Shown here piece by piece: positions 14,447 through 26,300 of a stretch of DNA of 64,000 bases. The notes below the pieces were generated by a model. It was not told the DNA's origin, made no database searches, and was given only the letters and a program-made list of their open reading frames with translations. Position 1 is the stretch's first letter. The number at the start of each line of letters is the position of its first letter. The position numbers and the translations under genes were made by a program. The stretch is from Girardinichthys multiradiatus (Eukaryota > Chordata > Actinopteri > Cyprinodontiformes > Goodeidae), in NCBI RefSeq assembly GCF_021462225.1, contig NC_061805.1, positions 49,405,360 through 49,469,359 of the forward strand, given 5' to 3'.

Positions 14447-15110
14447 AAACTATCACCTGCAAGACCCTTCCCTGTTAATTTTCCACTCATGTTTGGGAGC
14501 AAATGTTTTTTTTTTTTTTTTTTTAAGTTTTTTTTTTGTTTGTTTTTTACTTTTGTCCATATGTGCTTCACTTTCCATTCTGAAGCCTCTTCACCTGCTG
14601 ATGCCATGTTATGTTCTCCTTCAACTCCTCTAAGGCCAATGGCACTTTGCCCTGAATTGTGAGTACCATCCCTGAAGACATCTCAAAATAATAATAAAAA
14701 ATAGAATCAGCACAGCATCCTCAGTAGAATGAAGACATGTCAGAGTTCCTCCTGTCTAAGGTTGTGGTAAATCAACTGAAGCCATGGTGTAGTGACCTAG
14801 TGCTAGCAGACCTTTCAATATAATTTTTTTTCTACGAGGGACAAGGTGCCCTTTAAAGTATTTTTATTTGTTGTCCCCCCCGTGTGGTTATCGAGTACCA
14901 GCTCATTCCTTTGACTTGTAATGTTTGGGGTTGGGGGGTGGGGGTAAGCTGGGGAGGGGCAGGAGTGTATCGGTTATTGGGGAGATCGGTTATTTTGACA
15001 CCATTTCTATGGGACTTTTTTTTTTTTTTTTTCATTGTATTGTTTTACAGATATCCACAAGATTTGAAATGACATTTTTAATAAAGAATAAAACTGAAAA
15101 AAACTTGTAA
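14447..15110 (+). other. SET 3' untranslated region
   Basis: From the TAA at 14444-14446 the transcript probably runs to just beyond the AATAAA signals at 15080-15092. It contains T-rich runs near 14508-14545 and a G-rich patch near 14927-14960, with no open frame of interest. Confidence 0.6.
15080..15092 (+). promoter_or_regulatory. Polyadenylation signals for SET
   Basis: Two overlapping-spaced hexamers, AATAAA at 15080-15085 and again at 15087-15092, lie about 640 bp after the SET stop. Confidence 0.65.
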
Positions 15111-15330
15111 ATTTTGGCCCCTTCTGCTGCTTGAATGTTTTAACAGACATGTTTTCTCAGAATTTACACTTAAAAAATGTGTTTCAAATTTAAGGTGTAA
15201 AACTTGCTTTCGTTACAATAATAAAACTGAACTGTGTATGCATGTGTGGGAGTCTTCAAACAAAAACGAGGGATACAATTTTATTTGGAAAGCAGTAAAG
15301 GCACCAAAATTAAACCTTGAGTCAAGTTCA

Positions 15331-16306
15331 TCAGTTTGTAAAGGACTTGGGAGTCATGAGCAAACTTGAGGCAAAGTCTTCTCTCAATATTCTGTCGGTG
15401 ATTAAAGCCGAGAAGGTGTTTTCAGACTCTTCAAATTTATTATTTGGGATTGTGTCTGGCCAACTGCTTGGCTGGAAGGCCCAACCTGGGGAGAAACAAA
15501 AGGTATTACATGTACTAAGTCATAAAACCAGTAGAAACATAAATTAATAACTGATCTAGATATTTTAGCATGCTTTATTTGCCATAGAGCAAAACATTGA
15601 GGTAATATTAATGCATTCATTCAAGAAGAATGCAAATCCTCACATTTGGCATTGCTGGAACCATGGAATAATTGTGGTTTTGAAAACAATCACTGGAATT
15701 TCACTTTCATTGGAAGTCCAAAGAACAAGAGACCAATGCTGGTATTGATGTTTATGGTTCAACACTAAGACTGTAAATAACTTTATTCATAATATATTGC
15801 ATGTAATGGTTCTCTGAGAATTCAACTGAAGACTCCTGCTATGGATTTTATCCAAAAACGCAAACTTTGCTTTAGTCACTATACCTACCTAAATGGGTTT
15901 TACACCTAGGACAGGTAGCTACGGTCCAAGAGAACCCCGGGTACCAGGAGAAGTGCCTGTCAGCCGGCCAATGCTTAATAATGTCCGCTCTTCTGAATGT
16001 AATCACCTCGAACTGGTGTCCGTGGGGGTTCTCGAAGAGCTGGACGTGGATCCTTCGGCCACCTACTGACGTGTCGTTGCGGCTAGACAGTGCCATGCGG
16101 CTGGGAACGAAGTGGATGTCGGTGCCGAACGCCACTTCGTGTCCACATGCCCTACATAGTATCAGCGTGTCGGTGCTGGTTCCGTGTTCCGGTGGCTCGG
16201 CAGCACACGACTCCGAGGGCTGAAATAACAGGAGCACAAAGATGCAGTCGAACAATAACTTGTCCCACTGCAGTCCGAGCAGCCGCAGGCTCGTTGACCT
16301 CCTCAT
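15331..16306 (-). CDS. Secreted single-domain CULT (cereblon-like) protein, 190 aa
   Basis: Two exons: 15889-16306 and 15485-15331. They join in phase across a gtaggt donor and a ccccag acceptor. The chosen start (16306) gives a signal peptide with hydrophobic core LLFDCIFVLLLFQ, so the protein should enter the secretory route. In-frame ATGs also lie upstream at 16369 and 16474. The CULT domain has zinc-type pairs Cys51/Cys54 (LCRACG) and Cys132/Cys135 (CPRC). Trp121 (FSWYPG), Trp127 (SWTVA) and Trp141 (HLGW) have the same 6- and 14-residue spacings as human cereblon Trp380, Trp386 and Trp400, the thalidomide-binding cage. Trp141 is encoded by the second exon, at the junction. A possible N-glycosylation site is Asn77. 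There is no Lon-like or DDB1-binding region, so it is not cereblon itself. The physiological ligand is unknown. It is divergent from ODF2. Confidence 0.88.
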
Positions 16307-17308
16307 TGCCGTTCCACACTCGGAACAAAGGCTAACGACAAACTTGTTAGTTTTTAACGCTAGCAGCATTTCTATCCGAGATACGCGTTGAACAAATAAA
16401 ATCTCACCGTATATGTAAAATAATCTATCATTCGATATGTTACATGGGGCACCGATCCGATCATTAATAAACAAAAAATATTAGGATTTAAGAACTTTCA
16501 AAGGACCTGGCAGTGAGTAATAAATTAGCATGTAAGGAGGAGTTAGCTTGCTCCCCATGTTATCCAGTAGGATAAGTCAGAAGCCAAGCCAGCTAAGGCT
16601 AAGCTAGTTAGCATTAGCTTCCTGTTCATATTAACCAACAAACGGAAGTAACGTTAGATAAAAAGGAAATACAGTCCTTTTCTGAGGGCTAAAACATTAC
16701 GATGCCGCGACTATGTAACTTAAATTTGGTTTACGTATTAACATTTATTAAATGTATTTGTGAAATTTTTAGCTCATATTCTTTAGGTTAAGCTAGATTT
16801 CCGCCAATAAGACCGCACTGTGCCAATTTAACGGGTCTTTTGTACTGCGTTCAAGTACTAATACTAAAAATGCAAAATTCTATTGAAAACATTTTTATGG
16901 ACACCAAATTAAAACTTTGTGTTGAAATAATAATCAGTTTTTGATTTTCCTTTCTGTATTTTCACTGGTAGAACAAGTTTTGTTCAATGAACAGTTGGTT
17001 TTCCATTTCTTCATTGGTTCAGGAACGCAACATCAATGCCTGCTCCTTGAAATGGTTACCCGGGGCAACACTTACTTAAAACACCCCTGCACCAATCACA
17101 GAACGACATCTTGCAAATCAGCGAATCAGAACAGTCGTTCGTTAAGTCTAAACAACCATTCTGCTCCTCAGACTGAAGTAGAGATTTTTTCTGGACTCAT
17201 GAAGCTGACTCGATCAAAATTTCTGAAACTTTTGTAGAGTTTCTTTGTCTGGTATAATTTGATTTCTGTTACAGTTATTCTTGGCATTCGCGGTGGAACC
17301 TCTAAAGG
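16307..17308. promoter_or_regulatory. Shared upstream region between the CULT gene and ODF2
   Basis: About 1 kb separates the two divergent start codons. It should hold both promoters and 5' leaders. I see no TATA box of note. GCTA-rich phrases (AGCTAAGGCTAAGCTAGTTAG near 16590) occur, and similar ones lie near the promoters at 11.7 and 62.2 kb. A further untranslated exon for either gene could lie here. Confidence 0.4.
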
Positions 17309-20300
17309 ATGAAAACGAGAGGTTCACCACCAGCTCCGCCACCGATTCACGTCCATGTAGCGGAGAGCACACCTGTCCATGTTCACATGAGGAGGAGTCC
17401 CAGCAAAACACCACAGGTTTCGACTATACGGCCTTCTGAAAATGAAGCTTTAAAGTTTTATTTGTAAATTAATTCAGAGAAGACAAAATCTTTAGCAAAA
17501 TGTCTGAGTTTTTACCTCTTGTCTGAATTCTCTTCTACCTGAATGTAGGTTATCATGGAACAATCGGTTTTCAGCATTATACAGTAATAGTATTTTAAAC
17601 GATGCAGCTACGGACATCCTCACTAGTTCATTCATACCCTTGCAGAATTACAGTAGATTTCAAATGATTTCTATTCAACTGCGACGTTTTTATCTGGTAG
17701 GAAATAAGACAGGCATATCCCAAAAGATAATAAAACAATGGAAAAGGAAGATCAATTTAGGAAAAATAATGTTATGTTTTCATTTACATTATTCAAATAT
17801 GGCATGATAAAAATTCTGTATGTCCTCAATAATCAATGAGAAAATCTCTATTGGCATGACCAGCTTCTTGCATTATTCAACAGGTATTTAAAAGCTTTAT
17901 CTTTGGTGATGAGTTTCAAGCCTTGGAAGGCCTCCTTTCCATCACCCTGATCTTTTGCCACCTCCACATGTTCTCCGTCGAGACTCTGACTAGGCCCCTC
18001 CAAAACATTAATAATGCTTCAAGTCAGAAGAAACATATTGGAAAAATGTAAAGATTATTAGATGAATTTCTAAACATCTTTTATTTTTTGATTCAGGGAA
18101 AAGATGCTCTGGCGAGAGGAAATGGAAGCAGGCCAAAGATCCGGACACCTTGGATTCCACCAGGAAGAATCTCTTGCAGAAGGGATTTGGACTCCTACAA
18201 GTCCCAGGTTTCTTAGTGTCCATCTGATATTTCCATGGTTGCAGTCTAGTTGCTGGAGTTACACCTAGACGAAAAGGGGAATGTCCTTCCACAGAGTTTC
18301 TGAGCTCTTAACATGGTTAAAAAGGACTCCAAAAACCCTTAAAACATTGGCACCTGTGTCCCTAAACTGATGGACAGCATTATGTATTTGTATGTAAGCT
18401 GGTCACGTTTATTAGCACACCTGGTAAAGGTGTGTAAAAAGCCTTAAAATAAATGAATCTATTAATGGGGCAGTACAATTTCACAATAATTGTGGAAAAA
18501 AAACTCATTTTTATTTTTAGTATATTGGTACCCCTGCTTTGTACCAGAAAGACAAGACCTTCCTGCTTGGTAGGATATTGTATTTTATGTGCCTTGCATG
18601 CAAATTCTGCATGTCAGAGATGTTTTGCCTGTTAGATACACTTTCACTGCCCTCGATGTTCACTGCGGTGTATCATTTTAGTGGCTGAAAGAAAGAGAGG
18701 TCCAACATGGTGATGAAGGAAGAGAGTCAGGGAAATGTGGGTTAAATACAATTAATATCTGCATTGGAAAATCCAGAAATGGTGTTTCATTTATATGTTT
18801 TCCTGATATCACAGTCCTAGAGTGACATTATTCTTGCAGGAAGTGATGAAGACTAGGTTTGTCGATAAATGTTTCCAGCGTCGTACATGCAAATAAATAA
18901 AACAGATGTGTAAAGAAGGTGTCAACATTTAAATTAGGCCTTACTGAATACATTAAGGACTTCAGATCTACTTTGACAGCAGGAGTTTGAACATCTGTGT
19001 TTGTTTCAGTTTTGTGATGTTTGTGGAAGTTCCTCTTTGAACATGTTTGCTATTTTTGTCATTTGATCAGACAAGCAGAATGCAGCTTCAGTCAGACAGC
19101 GGGATCAGGAATCAGCGCGATGCAGAGGAGCAGGATGAAGAGCTGCATGGAGCTTCTAAAAACATCAGTGCCCTGCTGAGGGAACATGGCAGCCCGTGCT
19201 GTTCAAAGATGTAAGAACCTCCTAAAATATTTTTTAATGATTACGAGTCTTTATGCGTTAGAATCTGTCCCATCCAATCAGCTGTGGCGCACAGCTGCTC
19301 TGGTATTTAAAGGTATTTACCTTTGAAAGGGAGAGGTCCTTCAGCAATAAAGGTTTTGGGTTGATAATGAAATCAGGAAAGAGTAAAGAAGAAGAGTCTA
19401 GGAGTTCTCCCAGGTCCTTTTATTTCTCCCACATTTGTCTTTTGGTTCCTCAGGAATCCTTTTTCCGTGCATCATCGGCTTTCTGCTCTGAGGAAATATT
19501 ACAGTTGTCTAAAAACAACTAGCAGCTAGGTCAGGCAACACTTTTCTGCCTGCATCCATCTCACCCTGCTTCTAACATACTCCTCTGTCACACAGACCCT
19601 CTGCATACCTTCCTTCATTACATCCATTAACCTCCTCTGTGGCCCCCTATCTTACTTGCAGCTCCATACTAAGCATCAATTGTCCAGATTGGTAAAGTCC
19701 CAACTAATAGTTGTTCTTTTAGCAGGTTCCTCCACCAGAGCAATGGATCTCTGCAGCTCCTCCAGAGTTACTATGTACCTTCTCTAAATAAACCCCTCCT
19801 TGCCCGTCCTGTTAGTGTAGCTGGAAGGTCATATCTCTGTAGGTCTACAGTTGGTCCATCCTCTTTCCATGTTCAGACAATGAATTAAATGAAGCTCTGG
19901 ATATTGTTTTAGAACCTAAGGCTACTTTGAACTTCTCCACGACCTTCTCTCTGCTGCCTCCTTGGTCTTCATGATGCTGTTTGTTCTCTAGCAAACCTTT
20001 CAGGCCACAAACAGCTGGATTTATACTCATTAAATTCTACACTAATGGACTCTGTTTACTAATTATATGACTTCTGAAGGCAGTTGGTTGGACTGGATGT
20101 TTTTAGGGCTATCAGAGTAAAGAATGCTGAATAAAAATAAAGGACTCAGGCGTGGCGGTAGAGAGTGTGACCCATATATGGAGGCCTCAGTCCTTGACAG
20201 CTGTCCTGGGTGGAGACCTCCGCTGCATGTCGTCCCCTCTCTCCACTCCACTTCCTGTTTACCTACTTTCAAAAAGTAACAAAAATAAAGGCCACTAGTG

Positions 20301-23300
20301 TCGCAAAAAATAAAATACACGACTCGGCTGTATCCTTTTCAGTGTGTCCTGTTCCTTTCACCTCACTCCTACGTACTACTTTGTGTGGCTCTGCTACAGA
20401 TAACCCAGTAAAATGCTTCTACACATGTCCAAATCGGCCTTCATCGTACTTTGTCTCCAAACCACTCTGTTCCTCTGACATATTCAGTTGTAATCCAGTC
20501 TACGTTGGTCACTCGCAGTGAAAATCTGAACATGTTCAGCTCTACTACCCGTCTTTCTGTTAGATCCACCATCTTCAAACCATGAATCATAGCAGGTGTC
20601 ACTTTCATCTTCTGTCACAAATCAGTCCTGACATGTTTCCGTTTACTCCACTCTGCCTGTTCTGTCTTTTCCTCTCCTCTCTTCTGCAGGGTTACTTTTG
20701 ATGGTTGACCCAAGGAAATCCCCTTCAGAACCTTTGCAGCTTCCCTGGTCCACCTGTCTCCCTCTATCTATCCTGCCTTTCTTCCACTGACATTCATGCT
20801 TCCTTTCTTAGGCTCTCTTCCACCTGCTGCCCAGTCTCATTCCAGATCACAGTGTCATCCGCAAACATCTTGTTCTATAAGGACTCCTGCCAGTCCATCA
20901 CCTCTGCTACCAAGAAGGGACTCGGAGCTTCCTTCCTCCTCCTTCAGCCCATCTGTCGTTCCTGCCTCACACCTCACCTCTGTCTCTCGGTCCATTCAGA
21001 GCGTTGACTCTGAGCTCACGCTCATACCAGTTCATTTTATTTACAGATCAGAGTCCCGCGATCGACAAAGAGATACAGACGTCCTCCTGAGGGCGCTCAT
21101 AGAGGCAGAAATCGACGGTGTAGCTGTAGCCAATCAGCTGACGGCTTTGAAGGAAACCACTGACAACCTTACTAAGGTAGGCTTTACTTATAAAACCAAA
21201 TAAATGTTTTTAATTATAAAGGCAACGATAAAGGGTGGTTTTAGCAGTTCTTCTGTATGTTTTAAGCAACATAATATCTGCAATATAGGAGGCACCAAGA
21301 TTACAAGGCTTTTAAAATAAAAATAATTTAAATAAGAACATTTGTTGTTCTTCTTTTGGTTTGTTTTTGTGACATAACTCAACAGACCGAAGAGGTCATA
21401 TGCTGCTGTACCAGTGTTTTATTATGCCTGTCAGCATGGGGGTGCTGAGGTGAATCACTGCCCTAAACGGGCCTTTCAGTGTGAACGATCAGGTGTTTCT
21501 TTTCCAGGAGAAGCGGCTGTCGAAGCTTCACGCAGCCTCGCTGGGACGGCAGCAGGACCTGCTGCTGGAGAAAATAGAAATGTTTGATAGAACAAATCAC
21601 AGCCTGCGAGATCTCCTCAGGGACTGGAGCACCTACGAGGTACAAGAAGCAGAGAAGAGGTCGAGCAAAGTGAATGTCTGCAGAATAAGACTCCAGAGTT
21701 TCATACTTAAATTGAACATTATTGTTTCTTCCATTAGCCATTTTTTACAGTAGAAATGTCATTGTATGTTTAGGTAGTTACAGTCCATATTTAACAGGGG
21801 TTTTAATGCTTTGCTAAACCCTGTGCTAGAAGGTAACAGGTATGAAGCTTTCTGTGGACTGTAGGTAACGTAGGAGAAGCACTGGACTCACATGCACAAC
21901 ATCAACCTGGGTTGACAGTAAAATTCAACCTGCTTTAGTTATTCTGAACCTTTTTAAAGTAACTCGTTTTTCAGAACTCCTGCAGGTTTTTAATCTTAAG
22001 TGTTGCAGAAACGTTGCTGTTGTGGTGTCCACAGAGAGAGTCGCTGGTGTGGTCGACAGAGAGAGACGCCTTAAAGCAGAGGCTGGCTGACAGTGAAGCT
22101 GAAAGCATGGTGAGTGATTAACATCACCTCCTCGGATCGTCTGACCTCCTTCACCATTTACTCCTTGTTTTACAGAGACTTTTCACTGAACTCTCAAACA
22201 AGGAGAAAGAGGCTTCAAAGCTGGCTGAGCACCTGGACTTTGAAAAGGTTTGTAACCTGCCGATTAACCTGTTCGCCTCCAGAACTTGTAGTTCCTGATA
22301 ATATAGTAAAGGTATCTGTAGGTCTATCCAAACAGAAATCAGCAGCATGCCTCTGCCTCTTTCAACGCAGGACAACGTGAGGACCACTGAAGAGCTTTCA
22401 AGGATCCTGGAGTCGACCCGCAGCTGTCTGGAGTCTCAGCTGAACCAAGCGGAGGTGGAGAAGGTCCAGCTGGCCTCTCAGATCCAGGTCTGGGAACACA
22501 TATTTTACAACAACACACTTTAGATCTGAGGAATTCAGATCTGTTGGTTTTATACGTCTGGCAAAGTCGAGACAAGGGTAGAAAAACCATCGTTTTCCAC
22601 AATTAACTTCAACATTAACCAGGGTTGTGATGCCGTTATCTTTGCACAAGACAGTCGACCGTTTTCTCTTTTAATAAAGGATTTTAGTTCGGGTAAAAAA
22701 TGAAAGAAAGTACCAGGCTGTATAGAGATAAAAGCTGCACACACCTTATGAACCAGCAGCTTCTAAAACCATCTTCACCAGCAGAACCTCTCAGCAATCT
22801 GGCACAGGTGGTGACATCTTGGTCCACTCTTCGTTCCAACGTTGCTTTAGTTTATTCTGCACGGATTTCTGAAGGTCCCACCAGAGCATTTTGTCAGGTT
22901 GAAATGTTCTGGTCTGGACTTTAACTAGGCCATCTCAACATCCTGATTTTTTTTTCTTTTCAACCAGTCTGTTAGATTAGCTAGAACGTAGCAGCTAGAT
23001 TAGCTGCTCTGTTTTGGATCATTGTCCTGTTGATGACCCAGTTTGGACTGACCTTCAGCTCTCAGACAGATGACTCTCAGATACATTGGTATACACAGCA
23101 GTTCATGGTGGACTCAATGACCGAAAGGTTCTGAGGTCCTGTGGCTGCTAAACAAGCCCCAATCACCAGCCCTCCTCCACCGTGCTTGACAGCTTGATAT
23201 GCTGGGTTTGGTCTTCTCTAAACATCTCTACTATGTTCTCATCTGAGACTAAAGAACATTGTTGCAGAAGTTTTGTGCTTCTTTCAGATGCTGCGCTACA

Positions 23301-26300
23301 AATCTAAGCCTTGTTGCCATATTGTTTTTAGAAGAATGCATCTCCTTCATTCTTTCCAAACAAGCCATACATGATTAGTCTTTTTCTAACTGTCCTGTCA
23401 TGAACTTTGAATTTCAACCTGCTAACTGAGGCCCTGTAGAGTCTGAGGTGAAGCTCTTGTCATTTCTCTGAGCATTGCATGCTCTGACCTTTGGATGGGT
23501 TTGCTGGGATATCCACTCCTGGGACAATCAGCAGCAGTTTTAAACCAATTTAAACCCTTCTCATGTTGATGGGAACCATCCATGTGGTTCTCTGAGGTCT
23601 TTACTGATCCTCCAAAGCAGGAAGCTGCTAAGAGTCCTGGTTTTTATAGAGATGGGTCAAACAGATGCTGAACAGTACCTGGCTCTAACTCTCCCCTTTA
23701 AATTGTATTGAAGCAGCAGGGGTGTACTTAGTTTTTCCAATAAAAGATTTTTCATTTTGGCCGGAGTAACGTAACCAGTAATACAATGACTTTCACTGCG
23801 TTAGAATAGCAAACATGCTGCATTTTATAGTGCTACAGAGGAACGTAAACCATTATCACTACTTATTGCTTATTGTTTGTGAGGTAGAGGATGCAACAGA
23901 GCCAGGACCAGCAGCGGGAGGAGCTCCAGGTCCTGCAGGGCGAGCTGCAGACTCTGAGGCAGCAGAAGAAGGAGGAGGAGGAGGAGCGGGAAGAAGAGCA
24001 GGAGTCACACGCCCTGATCACGCAGCGCGCCCAACGAGCCGAGGAGTCATCAAGGCAGCTGGCAGAGAAACTTCAGGAGAAGGTCAGAGACGGGTCTTTA
24101 ACGCGATGTCTGAACGTCTTCAGCAGAGCTAAAATCAGCACAGAAATATGGAGTTTTCAAAGGATTAAGTGATTATTTGAATCTAAAAGACCTGTTTAAA
24201 TATTTGCTCAGTCCTCTGACATTGTTTTGCAACCTTTGCAGTTTTATATTTTTTATATTTTATTATCTAAAACTTCTACTGCAGTTCTGGTGTGGCTGCT
24301 TCAGTAATAATTTCATTGAATACGCAGATCAGAGATGTAGAAGCTTTAAACACACAATGTTTTGTCTTAAAGGAGACCCAGCTGTCCCAGGCTTTGTCCA
24401 CGTCCAGTGACTGGTGTCTCCGCCACTCAAAGGAAGCAGCTGGTAAACGGCAGCTGGAGGAAGAAATCTCTCTCCTCAAACTGTGAGCGAAGAAAAAACC
24501 AAACGTCTACAGCCTCTTCCTAAAGAAGCTCCCATTGATTGATGTTTTTTTAATAAGATCTATTTGTGTTCCAGTATATCAGTTATTAATTTGATGAACA
24601 TGCAGACCAGTGATGGAGATGTGAATGATTTCATTTATAAGGAGCTGGAACATCTAGAACCAGGGGAATTTAGTGGTGGTGTAATGAAGAGGGTGAGCAG
24701 TGAGTGAAGCTCAGCAGATGACAGGGACCCCTCAGAGAACCGGGTCACAGTGTGGGTTTCCATGCGGATGGGGTCATATTGTGTCCAACAACTGGGAGGT
24801 TCTGAGGTCACGGTGGGCTGATGGAACCGTTGGGTTCATGAAGACACCCACAAACATCACCTCACCTGGCAACATGTAAAAAAACTGCTTTCTGAAAACA
24901 CATTTGGCATCTTGATCATGTAGGAGTTTAGTTTTTAGAGAGAGTGTCTCTGTGCTGACCAGTGCTCTAACGTGTGAACTGGGATTCATAGGAAGAACCG
25001 GTTATTTGTCTTCATCGCTGTTGACATTTTTAAAGCTATCTCAGCCCCACCAGTCACTGTCTTTATGTAGATTTGTCAGCCCCTACGTTATGTTAAATTC
25101 TTTGTTCATTTATGAAGTGTTTGGGTAACAGGAGCACAGCCAGAAAAGAGATGCCATAAAACAGCCGTTTTGCCTTCTTGGTAAAAATATGCCCGAATGC
25201 AACTGTTTCCGTCTCAGAAAGATCACCGAGCTGAACTCTCGGCTTCGCTCCACGGAGGAGAAGAGTCGGGCGGAGAGGGAGGAGCTCAGGAACCAGCTTC
25301 ACCAACTCAGCGCCGAGAGCGCCTCCACGAAGCTGGAAAACCAAACACTCCGGGTAGCTTCACGCAGCAAAGAGTAAAGTTCGATAAATAGACCGTTTAT
25401 TAATTTATTCTGCTTGTATATAATGATCAGAGGGAGCTGACATCATCCGAGGAGAAGTTCAGAGGACTTCATTCTGAGGCTCGACAGCTGAAATCATCCA
25501 TTAAAAAGTCTGAAATCCTGGTGGAGAAATACAAGAAGAAGGTAGAGTCACCCTCGCTTTACTAAACCAAATCTGCACAGAACATCCTCAGAACCTCATG
25601 TGAAAACATTCTGTATTCCTGGGGTTTTCCTGTGCAGGTCCAGCAAGCTCGCCTGGAGTCAGAGGAGTACTGTCTGAAGCTGGAGATCACACAGAAGGAG
25701 GCGCGGGAGCTGAGGGTGAACCTGGAGAAGGAGAAGGAGAAGGAGCAGGTGAGACGGGAGCTGCTGGCCCGGATCCAGGAGCTCGAGGCGATGCCGGAGA
25801 AACTGAGGAGGACCGAGCAGCAGCTCCGAGATGCCCAGGAGGAGGCTGATGTCCAAGAGAGGAGAAACATGGAGCATCATGCTGCCCTGTCTGACGTCAG
25901 ACACAAGGTGTGTGACAAACATCACCTGATCTACCTGGTTACAGGTTCTATTGTATTCCAGGTCACTTTATTTAGCTTTTAGAGACTCAGACAAACCTTT
26001 TTCAGCCTCATAATGTCCTTCTGCCAGCAGGAGCTTCTGACGTGCTGCAGTTCTGTTCCTAATCCTGGGCTTCACTTAGAACTCATTGAAAGCTCTTCGT
26101 GTCGCTCTGTGGTGTTTCTGAATCCTTCTGATTAGGGCTTAGTTGTTGTTTCTTAATATCTCCACCACCCGATTACCTTCTTAAACTCTGAACACTGATA
26201 AAACAACAAGTGTCACCAAATATATAACAGGCATAGAGTGTCTGAATGCATGTCCCTAAAACAACGAGCTAACACTTGCTGCAGTCCAGGCAGTTCTTTG

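Noticed and set aside
20210..21203. Open frames of 100-135 codons in ODF2 intron 3
   Set aside because: They cover an antisense LINE-like remnant. Only the 3' end (21047-21176) is a real ODF2 exon, in the frame set by the splice sites.
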